Below, piece after piece: positions 44,363 to 52,699 of a stretch of DNA of 64,000 nt (the stretch's first letter is position 1; each line of letters begins with the position of its first letter). The position numbers were made by a program, and so were the translations under genes. This DNA comes from Bifidobacterium psychraerophilum. Lineage in GTDB: Bacteria > Actinomycetota > Actinomycetes > Actinomycetales > Bifidobacteriaceae. The stretch lies in NCBI RefSeq assembly GCF_000741705.1, contig NZ_JGZI01000008.1, positions 124,001 through 188,000 of the forward strand, in the 5' to 3' direction. The notes under the pieces are model-generated. The model was not told where the DNA came from and did not search any database. It worked only from the letters and a program-made list of their open reading frames with translations.

Positions 44363-45148
44363 ATGGGCCGCGGACGTCAGAAGGCTAAGCAGACGAAAAT
44401 AGCCCGTAAGCTCAAATATCTGACAACTGATACCGATTATGACGAACTCGCAAAAGAGTTGAACAACCAGGAAGCTTCCAACGAACAGGAAGCGGCGGTT
44501 GTGGGGGATGAGTTCGGTCCTGTTGAATCAGTGAGCTCACACACGGATGCCGAGGAGTCGGCTCCTGCGATGAATGATGATTTGGATGATTATGCCAAGT
44601 GGGCGGCCCAAGCCGCAGCCAAGGCCACCGCATCCGAAGCGCCGGCTGCACCAGTCGTGCGACATCGCCCAATCCCGATTCCGGTGCCGAGTGCGTTGAA
44701 GCCGAAGTTGGAGAAGGTCAAAGCCAAGCGTGCAAGCCAATCCGACGGCTCGGGGGCCGTTGATGACGAGGCGGACGCGACTGCAGCGACAAGTGGGCAC
44801 GCGACAGCTCCTAAGAAGACCGTGAAGCGGAGCCCTGCGAAGAAGGGGACTGCGAAGGCGAGTGCCGCGAAGGCCGGTACTGCAAAGACCTCCGCGAAAA
44901 AGACTTCCACCGCAAAGACTTCCGCCACACAGGCATCGGTCAGGAAAAGCGCCACTGAGAGTGGCACCGCCGGCAAGAAGACCACGGTTCGAAAGACCGC
45001 AGCCAGGAAGACGAGCGTCTCGGGAACGAGCAGCACGGCGGCCAGCGGCACATCAAGCTCAGATACGGCGAAGACCCGCCGCGCAAGCACCAGGAAGCCT
45101 GCGTCCACGCGATCCTCCACGAGTGCGAAAAGCACGAAGAAGGCATAG
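44363..45148 (+). CDS. DUF3073 protein with a histone H1-like Lys/Ala tail
   Basis: 261 residues. The first 60 residues are the actinobacterial DUF3073 domain (MGRGRQKAKQTKIARKLKYL). A middle acidic, then Pro/Ala-rich part (about 60-120) is followed by about 110 residues of Lys/Ala/Thr/Ser repeats (KRSPAKKGTAKASAAKAG and similar), like histone H1 tails or the tails of mycobacterial nucleoid proteins. DUF3073 proteins are normally short. The tail suggests DNA or RNA binding; the role is unknown. It has its own start and ends in a strong terminator. Confidence 0.8.
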   Translation: MGRGRQKAKQTKIARKLKYLTTDTDYDELAKELNNQEASNEQEAAVVGDEFGPVESVSSHTDAEESAPAMNDDLDDYAKWAAQAAAKATASEAPAAPVVRHRPIPIPVPSALKPKLEKVKAKRASQSDGSGAVDDEADATAATSGHATAPKKTVKRSPAKKGTAKASAAKAGTAKTSAKKTSTAKTSATQASVRKSATESGTAGKKTTVRKTAARKTSVSGTSSTAASGTSSSDTAKTRRASTRKPASTRSSTSAKSTKKA

Positions 45149-45194
45149 CCCCGGCGGTGTCGGCCCAAGGGTCTTGAGCCTCCCCTCCTTAACG

Positions 45195-45228
45195 GTCAGC
45201 CCGGAACACCATGGTGTTCCGGGCTGAC
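45195..45228. terminator. Terminator after the DUF3073 gene
   Basis: GTCAGCCCGGAACACC-AT-GGTGTTCCGGGCTGAC is a perfect 34-base palindrome, followed on plus by TTGTTTT. It can also end the convergent sterol-carrier-family gene. Confidence 0.9.
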
Positions 45229-45280
45229 TTGTTTTGGCATCCACGCCCTTTCGCCGACTCCGGCTGATCGCCGTAAGGCC

Positions 45281-45706
45281 TTAGGCCTGTGGATGCTCGG
45301 CGGAGAGCAAGGGCAACAGGCGGCTCAGATCGTCGCGCTCACCCATTGCGCTGATATGTCCGGAGTCCCGCTCGGACGACCAGCTGGTGATCCCGCAGGC
45401 CACACGAAGCCAGACATCCGGATCGAGCTCGATGGTGTCCGGAGGAGTCAGATTATGGGGGTCGGAACTGGGACCGTCAAGAATCTTCACCGCGCCCCAG
45501 GGTGCCACGCGCACCTCGACCGCTCCGCCTGGCGCGCGCAGGGTCAGCAGATACAGGGAATAGCGAACGGCCATCGCGTAGTCCTTGCGTGGCAGATCCA
45601 CATGGGCCTTTGCGTCCCCGGCCGCGGCCTGATGCAGGGCAAGACCGTGCCATCGTTCCAAGGCCGCTCTCCCGCTCTCCAGATCCTGATTCCTGATGAC
45701 GCTCAT
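45281..45706 (-). CDS. Actinobacterial sterol carrier-family (SCP2-like) protein
   Basis: 141 residues. VEVRVAPWGAVKILDGP, TIELDPDVWLRVACGITSW and MGERDDLSRLLPLL follow the pattern of the small actinobacterial sterol-carrier-family proteins. It has a hydrophobic pocket fold and no signal peptide. Its ligand in bifidobacteria, which make no sterols, is unknown. It is divergent from glgP across 140 bases. The ribosome binding site is weak. Confidence 0.75.
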   Translation of the reverse strand: MSVIRNQDLESGRAALERWHGLALHQAAAGDAKAHVDLPRKDYAMAVRYSLYLLTLRAPGGAVEVRVAPWGAVKILDGPSSDPHNLTPPDTIELDPDVWLRVACGITSWSSERDSGHISAMGERDDLSRLLPLLSAEHPQA

Positions 45707-45846
45707 AGGGGTATTCTCGCTCTTCCGGTGGTCAATGTGCGTGCTGATCGGCCAGCGTTACCTGATGTTCATGCCCGCTGGCCTGACTCGGGATGGAAAA
45801 GCAGGCATAATGAGAGGCACGGTTCGATCAGGAAAGAGGATTCTTC

Positions 45847-48303
45847 ATGACTGAAGTTACTGCGCCGAAGGCATCGCTGTCGGGTTCTGAGTTCGCGGGC
45901 GAGATTCGTAGCAAATTGAAATATCAGCTTGGCGTTGACGAATCATCAGCCAAGGCGTCCGATGTGTATGTGGCTGTTGCATCTGCGGTGCGTGACCATC
46001 TGTCTGATTCATGGATGCGGACCCGCGCCGAGATGGTGCAGGGGAACACCAAAGCGGTCGGGTATCTCAGCGCCGAGTTCCTGATCGGCAGGCAGCTCTC
46101 GAATGCCCTGCTCAATGTCGGTTTGGACGAACAGTTCGCCCTGGCGATGAAGGAGCTGGGATTCGACCAGGACGAGGTGATCGCAGCCGAAGCGGAGCCG
46201 GGGCTTGGCAATGGTGGTTTGGGCCGTCTGGCTGCCTGCTATGTGGATTCCCTGGCATCGCTGGGCGTACCCGCATTCGGATACGGCATTCGTTATCGTT
46301 ACGGCATCTTCCGTCAGGAATTCGACAAGGCCGGCCGCCAGGTCGAGAAGCCGGATTACTGGCTGACGCAGGAAGAGCCTTGGGGACACGTTGACTATCA
46401 TCGTTCGCAGCGGGTCGGCTTCGGTGGCACGGTGCAGGAACACGACGGGGCGAAGGTCTGGGAGCCGGCGTGGTCCGTGCGCGCGGTCCCCGTCGACTAT
46501 CCGGTTCCGGGATATGAGTCGGGCCGGGTCAACACCCTGCGACTCTGGGAGTCGCGATCATACGATGAGTTCGATCTCTCCGCCTTCAACGACTCTGATT
46601 ACATGGGCGCCGTGGTGCCGCAGGTTGAGGCCGAGAACATCACGAAGATCCTGTACCCGGAGGATTCCACCCCGCAGGGCAAGCGCCTTCGTTTGGAACA
46701 GCAGTACTTCTTCGTGGCGGCATCCATCCACGATGCCATCGCGACCTTCTACCCGGGTCAGGAGCATCCGGATCTGCGCACCTTCCCCGAGAAGATATGC
46801 TTCCAATTGAATGACACGCATCCTGTGATCGGCATCCCCGAGCTGATGCGCGTTTTGCTCGATGAATACGGCTATGACTGGGATACCGCGTGGGACATCA
46901 CCACAAGAACATTCAATTACACCTGCCACACCCTGCTCCCTGAGGCTTTGGAGGTCTGGTCCGCGCAATTGATCGGTGAATTGCTGCCAAGGCATCTGCA
47001 GATCATAGATCGAATCGACGCGCAGTTCGTCGAAGGGCTTGAGAACAAAGGTCTTGATGGTGAGAGGATCGACCGCATGCGCATCCTCACGCGTGACGGC
47101 AATCCCCAGGTGCGTATGGCCTTCCTGGCCACGGTCGGTGGCCTGCATGTGAACGGCGTCGCGGAGCTCCACTCGCAGCTCCTGCGCGATGTCACCCTGA
47201 AGGATTTCAGTGATGTGTTCCCCGAAAGGTTCACCAACGTCACCAATGGCGTGACGCCACGTCGGTTTGTGCGCCTGGCCAATCCGCGTCTGTCCGCGCT
47301 CATCTCCGAAGGTCTGGGCACCGACCGTTGGATGTCCGATCTTGAGCGGCTTCAGGGCCTGGCTCCGTTGGCTGATGATGCATCCTTCGTGGAGCGCTTC
47401 GCGGAGGTCAAGCGGGCCAATAAACGTGATTTCTCGGTCTTCGCGCAGCAGCGCTACGGCTTCGAGGTCGATCCGGGCACCATGTTCGATTCGATGGTCA
47501 AGCGTCTGCATGAGTACAAGCGCCAGTCCCTGAAGATCCTCGCGGTTATCGCCCAATACGCCGCCATCAAGGACGGCACGGCGGGCGACATGCTGCCGCG
47601 CACGGTGTTCTTCGGTGCCAAGGCGGCACCGGGGTATGCGATGGCGAAGCTCACGATCCGTCTCATCAACAATGTGGCGCGTGTGATTGATGCCGATCCT
47701 GACGTTGCAGGACGCCTGCAGGTCCGCTTCCCGGAGAATTACAATATCGAGCTCGCGGAGCATCTGATTCCCGCCACCGAACTTGACGAACAGATCTCGC
47801 AGGCAGGCAAGGAGGCCTCCGGGACCGGCAATATGAAGTTCGCTTTGAACGGCGCCTTGACCGTCGGCACACTGGACGGAGCGAACGTTGAGATTCGGGA
47901 GCGCGTAGGAGCCGAGAACTTCTTCCTCTTCGGACTTGAAGTCGAGGATGTCGATCGCTTGTATGCCGAAGGATACGATCCCCTGTCCTATGTGCAGGCC
48001 GATCCGAGGCTGAGGAAGGCCGTTGACATGGTTGCGGGCGGCGTATTCTCCGAGGGCGACCGCGATGTGTACGCCTCTTTGGTCTCCGACTGGCTCACCA
48101 AGGACTACTTCATGACGATGGCGGACTTCACGGCCTACATGGATATTCAGCAGGAGGTCGAAGATGCGTATCGCGATCAGGCACGTTGGAACCGCAGCGC
48201 GATTCTGAACGTGGCGAACAGCGGATACTTCAGCTCGGACCGTTCGATCAAGGATTACCTGGAGCGCATCTGGCACACCAGCCCCTCCCCATCCTCGATC
48301 TGA
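45847..48303 (+). CDS. glgP: Glycogen/maltodextrin phosphorylase
   Basis: 818 residues, standard length. The PLP lysine is in EASGTGNMKFALNGAL, and FYPGQEHPDLRTFPEKICFQ and NGVTPRRF are family motifs. It releases glucose 1-phosphate from alpha-1,4-glucans with phosphate, in parallel with the beta-glucan phosphorylase at 18-21 kb. GAAAGAGGATT precedes the ATG. It stands alone and ends before a pair of hairpins. Confidence 0.97.
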   Translation: MTEVTAPKASLSGSEFAGEIRSKLKYQLGVDESSAKASDVYVAVASAVRDHLSDSWMRTRAEMVQGNTKAVGYLSAEFLIGRQLSNALLNVGLDEQFALAMKELGFDQDEVIAAEAEPGLGNGGLGRLAACYVDSLASLGVPAFGYGIRYRYGIFRQEFDKAGRQVEKPDYWLTQEEPWGHVDYHRSQRVGFGGTVQEHDGAKVWEPAWSVRAVPVDYPVPGYESGRVNTLRLWESRSYDEFDLSAFNDSDYMGAVVPQVEAENITKILYPEDSTPQGKRLRLEQQYFFVAASIHDAIATFYPGQEHPDLRTFPEKICFQLNDTHPVIGIPELMRVLLDEYGYDWDTAWDITTRTFNYTCHTLLPEALEVWSAQLIGELLPRHLQIIDRIDAQFVEGLENKGLDGERIDRMRILTRDGNPQVRMAFLATVGGLHVNGVAELHSQLLRDVTLKDFSDVFPERFTNVTNGVTPRRFVRLANPRLSALISEGLGTDRWMSDLERLQGLAPLADDASFVERFAEVKRANKRDFSVFAQQRYGFEVDPGTMFDSMVKRLHEYKRQSLKILAVIAQYAAIKDGTAGDMLPRTVFFGAKAAPGYAMAKLTIRLINNVARVIDADPDVAGRLQVRFPENYNIELAEHLIPATELDEQISQAGKEASGTGNMKFALNGALTVGTLDGANVEIRERVGAENFFLFGLEVEDVDRLYAEGYDPLSYVQADPRLRKAVDMVAGGVFSEGDRDVYASLVSDWLTKDYFMTMADFTAYMDIQQEVEDAYRDQARWNRSAILNVANSGYFSSDRSIKDYLERIWHTSPSPSSI

Positions 48304-48338
48304 GGGCGCGCTCCGCAAAGCGCCGCCACATCTCGCAC

Positions 48339-48377
48339 GGTATGCCCCCACTCATCGCCTTTGAGTGGGGGCATACC
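48339..48377 (+). terminator. Terminator of glgP
   Basis: GGTATGCCCCCACTC pairs perfectly with GAGTGGGGGCATACC around a 9-base loop, 35 bases after the glgP stop. Confidence 0.8.
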
Positions 48378-48480
48378 GAAAGCTGCGGGCTCCATAAGAC
48401 GCGGAATGAGTGAGCATGTGGCCGGCACGACGACAGGAGTCTCAGCGGGATAGTTTCAGGGGTAGGTGCCGGCGCAACAA

Positions 48481-48531
48481 ACAGTGGCCGGGGGATCTGC
48501 ATGATTGAATCATGCAGATCCCCCGGCCACT
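48481..48531. terminator. Perfect 25-bp-stem hairpin between glgP and a small gene
   Basis: Two 25-base arms (starting CAGTGGCCGGGGGATCTG) pair without a mismatch around a single central base. This is far more than termination needs. It lies 178 bases beyond the glgP stop and 100 bases beyond the stop of the convergent small gene, so it may end the latter. The rest of the 328-base gap (48304-48631) holds the glgP terminator and the short dyad CGTTCT-GTG-AGAACG at 48602-48616, with no gene. Confidence 0.75.
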
Positions 48532-48631
48532 GAACTGAAGCTATTGGAGGTGAAGCTCCTAGGCTTGGCTGTGCACCGACAGCACTAGTATCGCGGGATG
48601 CCGTTCTGTGAGAACGTCACTCCCGACGGAA

Positions 48632-48919
48632 CTACTTGGCCTCTTCGGCGCTTTCCTCGGCTGCTGCGTCATCGTCGGCTTCGGACTTCTCGCCGTCATC
48701 CGCCGCATCATCCGTGGACTCCTCGTCGGCGTCCTCATCGGATTCCGATTTCTCGGCAATGCCCAGATCAACCGGCGACGAGCTGTTCTCCCAAGGCTCT
48801 TCCCAAGGGTCATAGTCTGGGTTCTGCTGCTTGTAGATATACAAACCCACTACTCCTGCAAGCAATGCGCCAAACAGCAACGCGAAAAACTTCCAGCCGT
48901 TCGAAGACTTGTTCTTCAT
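48632..48919 (-). CDS. Small membrane protein with a strongly acidic tail
   Basis: 95 residues from ATG 48919 (AAAGGAG precedes; the in-frame ATG at 48934 is before that site). One membrane segment (WKFFALLFGALLAGVVGLYI) is followed by about 65 residues rich in Asp and Glu (DEDADEESTDDAADDGEKSE). I do not recognise it beyond a small bifidobacterial-type hypothetical membrane protein. The tail is expected to be on the cytoplasmic or outer face depending on orientation. Confidence 0.7.
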   Translation of the reverse strand: MKNKSSNGWKFFALLFGALLAGVVGLYIYKQQNPDYDPWEEPWENSSSPVDLGIAEKSESDEDADEESTDDAADDGEKSEADDDAAAEESAEEAK

Positions 48920-49093
48920 GTTGGCTCCTTTCACCGTGATAAGGCAACTTGCCCATCCAAGCCACCGCTAGTCACTATCATAATTCTCATTTTGTGGTGA
49001 TTGCGTGTGAATTGCGTGCTGAAGATTCCTTCATCGGCTTTCAGGCTGAGTTCTCAGGGAATTCACGGTCGGGTCTTCGATAGAGTGGAGCGC

Positions 49094-49885
49094 ATGAACA
49101 ATCGATTCAATCGTGGTGCTTTCGGTTTTGGCTCAGGACCTTCCCTCTCGACACTCTTCTCCCGCAGACGGATAGCGGCTTCATGGCGTAACGGGGGAGC
49201 CGTCGTAACAGGCGGGATCATCGTCGCCTGTGTGGCTATCTGGCTCGTTGAAATCGTGCTGAATCTCGTCGCGCCGAGCGCACTGAGCGCGGTGCTCAAC
49301 GAAACGGTATTCGTGCCGGTATACGCGGTGGCCCATCCCTGGATCTTCATCACCGCCATGTTCCTGCATGCGACCAATCTCTTCCATGTCTTGTTCAATA
49401 TGCTGACGCTCTGGTCGATCGGCCCGGTTCTGGAGCGCATGATGGGGCATTGGCGCTTCCTGGCCTTCTACCTGATTGCCGGAGTGGGTGGCGGCATAGG
49501 CATGATGGTGTGGGGTGTGGTCTCCCCCAACGGGCAGGGGTGGATAACCGCCTCCTATGGCGCATCCGGTGCATTGTTCGGACTGTTCGCCTCGGTGCTG
49601 ATCGTGGCCAGGCGGGTCGGTGCCGATATCCGCTCGATGACGGTGTGGATAGGCATCAATTTCCTGATGCCCTTCGTGATCAAGGGCATAGCATGGCAGG
49701 CCCATGTGGGCGGCTTCATTACCGGTGCCTTGTTGACTTGGTTGCTGGTCTCAGGCCTTCCCGCATTGCGGCAGCGCAGTTTTACACAGAGAATGTGGAT
49801 ATATGGCTCGGCCGTATTCGCGCTGCTGGTAGTGGTGGCCATCCTGTGTGATACCCAGAATCCCTTGCGGGCATTGGTGTTCTAA
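49094..49885 (+). CDS. Rhomboid-family intramembrane serine protease
   Basis: 263 residues with about seven hydrophobic segments. The catalytic serine is in SYGASGALFG (GxSG) and the histidine in AWQAHVGGFITG; the loop-1-like HATNLFHVLFNMLTLW is conserved. Start MNNRFNRG with GTGGAG before it. It cuts substrates within the membrane. It is followed directly by a terminator and the DnaA-box region. No substrate candidate is adjacent. Confidence 0.92.
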   Translation: MNNRFNRGAFGFGSGPSLSTLFSRRRIAASWRNGGAVVTGGIIVACVAIWLVEIVLNLVAPSALSAVLNETVFVPVYAVAHPWIFITAMFLHATNLFHVLFNMLTLWSIGPVLERMMGHWRFLAFYLIAGVGGGIGMMVWGVVSPNGQGWITASYGASGALFGLFASVLIVARRVGADIRSMTVWIGINFLMPFVIKGIAWQAHVGGFITGALLTWLLVSGLPALRQRSFTQRMWIYGSAVFALLVVVAILCDTQNPLRALVF

Positions 49886-49921
49886 CACTGTGGCCCCACT
49901 CCGGGGAGCGGGGCCACAGTG
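49886..49921. terminator. Terminator after the rhomboid gene
   Basis: CACTGTGGCCCC (49886-49897) pairs perfectly with GGGGCCACAGTG (49910-49921), directly after the rhomboid stop. Confidence 0.85.
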
Positions 49922-49926
49922 GCAAA

Positions 49927-49940
49927 TTACACGCGTGTAA
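49927..49940. promoter_or_regulatory. Perfect palindrome beside DnaA boxes
   Basis: TTACACGCGTGTAA is a perfect 14-bp palindrome centred on CG, the form of a LacI-type or similar operator. It lies between the rhomboid terminator and the DnaA-box cluster. The binding protein is unknown. Confidence 0.5.
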
Positions 49941-49941
49941 T

Positions 49942-49996
49942 CTATCCACATGCTGTGCACAACAGTGTGGATAACCACCCACCTAGCTGTGGATAA
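49942..49996. promoter_or_regulatory. DnaA-box cluster
   Basis: Two perfect DnaA boxes on minus (TGTGGATAA at 49966-49974 and 49988-49996) and one with a single mismatch on plus (CTATCCACA at 49942-49950), 22-24 bases apart. The cluster lies in a noncoding stretch of about 115 bases between the rhomboid and crgA genes. A role in initiation, in titration of DnaA or in local regulation is possible. Confidence 0.6.
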
Positions 49997-50035
49997 CTAT
50001 CCGGTCACCTGCTCTGCGGCAGCCTATGCCAAGGC

Positions 50036-50596
50036 TTATCTCCACCACATCGTCATGATGAAGCCGAGCATGATGAAAGCGAAGCCGATGGCCAGATTCC
50101 ATGCGCTGATATTCGGGATCGGATAGGACCCTGTGATGTAGTAGACTACGCACCAGATCAGTCCGATGACCATCAGCGTGCAGAAGAGCGGCACGAACCA
50201 GCCGGGGTTCGCCTTGGTGCCCTTGATGGATTCCTCGACGCGCTTGGTGTTGTCATCCTGACGCTGCATCATGCGCTTCATCTGCGGGGTGAGTGCAGAC
50301 TTATCCACCGTGGCGTTCAGCACGGCTTCGACTTTGTCGATGGATACGCCGTAGCTCTCGTCGTCCTCGGTCTTCTCCGCTTCATCGGCCTGTGTGGCTG
50401 GCTCTGATTGATCCGAAGCATCGTCGCCCTCATGGGCTGCGTCCTCCGCAGGGGCGTCCACCGACGCGTCCTCCCGGATTTCGCTCTCAGTATGGTCATT
50501 GGCCGACGTTTCGATTGCCACATCTGCCCCGGACTCGTTGCCCTGCTTGGATCCCCGCGCTTGCGCGTCGGTTTCGTGCAGCTCTTGCTCAGCCAT
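50036..50596 (-). CDS. crgA: CrgA cell-division protein with long acidic N-terminus
   Basis: 186 residues from ATG 50596 (GGAG precedes); the frame upstream is noncoding. About 100 N-terminal residues are rich in Glu, Asp and Ala (DASVDAPAEDAAHEGDDASD), followed by a CrgA domain with two membrane segments (GWFVPLFCTLMVIGLIWCVV and WNLAIGFAFIMLGFIMTMWW). CrgA bridges FtsZ and peptidoglycan synthases in mycobacteria. Most CrgA proteins are under 100 residues, so this one carries a large cytoplasmic extension. It is divergent from the DUF881 gene. Confidence 0.85.
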   Translation of the reverse strand: MAEQELHETDAQARGSKQGNESGADVAIETSANDHTESEIREDASVDAPAEDAAHEGDDASDQSEPATQADEAEKTEDDESYGVSIDKVEAVLNATVDKSALTPQMKRMMQRQDDNTKRVEESIKGTKANPGWFVPLFCTLMVIGLIWCVVYYITGSYPIPNISAWNLAIGFAFIMLGFIMTMWWR

Positions 50597-50681
50597 GGGT
50601 GTGTTCTCCTTCGATAGGCTATAAGTCATAGTAATGGTTAGACTCGAAAGCGACCACATCGGTCGTCGAGAAAGGGTGTTC

Positions 50682-51428
50682 ATGGCTCGGCATCACGCTC
50701 GTCACAGCGCACGGCATAGCACTGCCGGTCTGTTCAGCGTCGCCCTGATCATGGCATTGACCGGATTCCTCCTGGTGACCAACATACGCGTGAACCGCTC
50801 GGTCACCGTCACATCCGATACCGCGGGCCTGGTGGCCGAGCGTGAGGAGCTGGTCAGCAAGCTCAGCTCACAAATCAGCAATCTCAGCGAACAGATCAAC
50901 ACCCTGAAGGACCTCACCAGCACGTCAAGCAGCTCGGCGGACACGGAGGATGTGGGCTCGGGAACCGTGCTGCCCGCGATTGAAGGGCCCGGCCTGACCG
51001 TCACCTTGGACGACTCCCCGCTCTGGGAGCAGCAGGTCGATCAGTCCGGCTCCTCGGCCACGATCAACGATTATGTCGTTCATCAGCAGGATATCGAGGG
51101 TGTGGTCAATGCGCTCTGGGCCGGTGGCGCCGAATCCATGCAGATCCAGGGGCAGCGCGTGCTGCCGACCACCGCAGTGCGATGCGTCGGCAACGTCCTG
51201 CTGCTGCAGGGTAAAAAATACTCGCCACCATACAAGGTCTCCGCGATAGGACCCACCCAGCAGATGACCGATGCCCTTGACGATTCGAGAACCATTCAGA
51301 TTTACAAGGGATATGTGACTTCGATAGGATTGGGTTGGTCCGTTGAGACTTCGGATAATCTGAGATTCGCGAAAACGACGGCCGTGTTACAGCCTTTGCA
51401 CTACGCCACCGAATACAAGAAGGACTGA
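50682..51428 (+). CDS. DUF881-family membrane-anchored protein
   Basis: 248 residues. One N-terminal membrane segment (LFSVALIMALTGFLLVTNIR) is followed by a coiled coil (about 47-75, LVAEREELVSKLSSQISNLS) and the DUF881 domain (IEGPGLTVTLDDSP, INDYVVHQQDIEGVVNALW). In actinobacteria it sits beside crgA and is thought to belong to the envelope or division machinery. AAAGGG precedes the ATG. The sortase gene begins 6 bases after its stop. Confidence 0.88.
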   Translation: MARHHARHSARHSTAGLFSVALIMALTGFLLVTNIRVNRSVTVTSDTAGLVAEREELVSKLSSQISNLSEQINTLKDLTSTSSSSADTEDVGSGTVLPAIEGPGLTVTLDDSPLWEQQVDQSGSSATINDYVVHQQDIEGVVNALWAGGAESMQIQGQRVLPTTAVRCVGNVLLLQGKKYSPPYKVSAIGPTQQMTDALDDSRTIQIYKGYVTSIGLGWSVETSDNLRFAKTTAVLQPLHYATEYKKD

Positions 51429-51434
51429 GCTGAG

Positions 51435-52580
51435 ATGGCACGTCACTCCCATGATGAGCACACTGGTCGAAACATAGGTCAGGGCACGGGTGCGGGAAGA
51501 CCGGCCGTCAAACGCAGCGCCTTCTTCGCGGCCCTGGGGATCCTCGGAGAGGTGCTGCTTAGCTTGGCTGTGGTATGCGCCCTGTATATCGTGTGGCAGT
51601 TGTGGTGGACGGGTGTGGAGTCCTCCCAGAGCCAGTTGCGGCAGCGGGAGTCGGTGTCCTGGTCGGAACCTGCCAGTGAGAGTGGAAGCACCAAGATCGC
51701 GGCCGCCCAACAAGGCGATCCGCCCGTGCAGCCGACGAGCGCCAAAGACGGTGATCTCGTGGCCGAACTCTATGTGCCTCGTTTCGGCTCGCAATGGCAG
51801 CGCAACATCGTCGAAGGCACGAGCAGCGAACAGTTGGCCAAGCATGGTCTGGGGCATTACACCGAAACGCAGATGCCGGGGCAACTTGGGAATTTCGCGG
51901 TTGCCGGACACCGCTCGGGATATGGCGAACCCCTCGCGCATGTGGATGAGTTGCAGAAGGGCGATGCCATCGTGGTGCGTACCAAGGATTACTGGTATGT
52001 ATACCACTACACCGGCAAGGAGATCGTGCTGCCGACGCAGACCGATGTGATCGCAGCCAACCCTGAACAGCCTTCCGCCGAGGCGACGAAATGGATGATC
52101 ACGCTGACCACATGCGAGCCTCGCTATACTTCGGCGACCCATCGTTGGATCAGTTGGGGGGAACTCGACTATTGGGCCAAAGTCTCCGATGGGGTGCCCA
52201 AGGAGATTTCGGACGGCGCTTCGACCGGAGCCACAACCTTCTCCAAACAGTCCAACGCATCGCTGTTGGACAGGCTCACCTCACTCGCCCCCGTCGTGAT
52301 GTGGCTTCTGATCGCGTATGCGGTGATCGCCGTCGCGGCGGGCATCGCATGGCGTTATCCGGTGCTCAGGGCCATCCGCAACGGGGAGATCGCACGCCCC
52401 GAACCCAGCATCTACGGTTGGCTCACACGCCATCAGCCCGGAATCAAGCCGATACGCCTGTTGCTGGTGCTGCTGCTGATCCTTGCGGCCGCCGCGGCAC
52501 TATTCCAATGGGGATTCCCCTGGCTGGCCTCAAACGTGCCATATCTGCAAATCATGTCGAATTACGTTTCGGTTCAGTAG
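51435..52580 (+). CDS. Sortase (class E-like) with C-terminal membrane segments
   Basis: 381 residues. One N-terminal membrane anchor (about 33-58), the sortase barrel with His in AVAGHRSGYGEP, Cys in LTTCEPRYTSATHR, and the Arg of the same motif (about residue 233). After the catalytic domain there are two more hydrophobic segments (VMWLLIAYAVIAVAAGIAW and LLLVLLLILAAAAALFQWG), about 100 residues beyond the usual end. Sortases attach proteins to the wall. No sorting-signal protein is encoded nearby. Co-transcribed with the DUF881 gene. Confidence 0.85.
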   Translation: MARHSHDEHTGRNIGQGTGAGRPAVKRSAFFAALGILGEVLLSLAVVCALYIVWQLWWTGVESSQSQLRQRESVSWSEPASESGSTKIAAAQQGDPPVQPTSAKDGDLVAELYVPRFGSQWQRNIVEGTSSEQLAKHGLGHYTETQMPGQLGNFAVAGHRSGYGEPLAHVDELQKGDAIVVRTKDYWYVYHYTGKEIVLPTQTDVIAANPEQPSAEATKWMITLTTCEPRYTSATHRWISWGELDYWAKVSDGVPKEISDGASTGATTFSKQSNASLLDRLTSLAPVVMWLLIAYAVIAVAAGIAWRYPVLRAIRNGEIARPEPSIYGWLTRHQPGIKPIRLLLVLLLILAAAAALFQWGFPWLASNVPYLQIMSNYVSVQ

Positions 52581-52699
52581 TCCGCATCATCTTCAGCTGA
52601 GCGCGCTGGGCGTGCGGATGCGCAATAATGAAAGTAGATGGCGCCGTGTCACAGGACATGGCGCATCAATCGATGAGACGGCACGGTTCGGGGAGCATG

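Noticed and set aside
46558-48351. Minus-strand open frame of 597 codons opposite glgP
   Set aside because: glgP on plus has complete phosphorylase motifs. The antisense frame has no motif and no ribosome binding site.
49927-49996. Chromosomal replication origin
   Set aside because: dnaA, dnaN and an AT-rich unwinding region are not visible, and three boxes alone do not make an origin. Kept as a DnaA-box cluster only.
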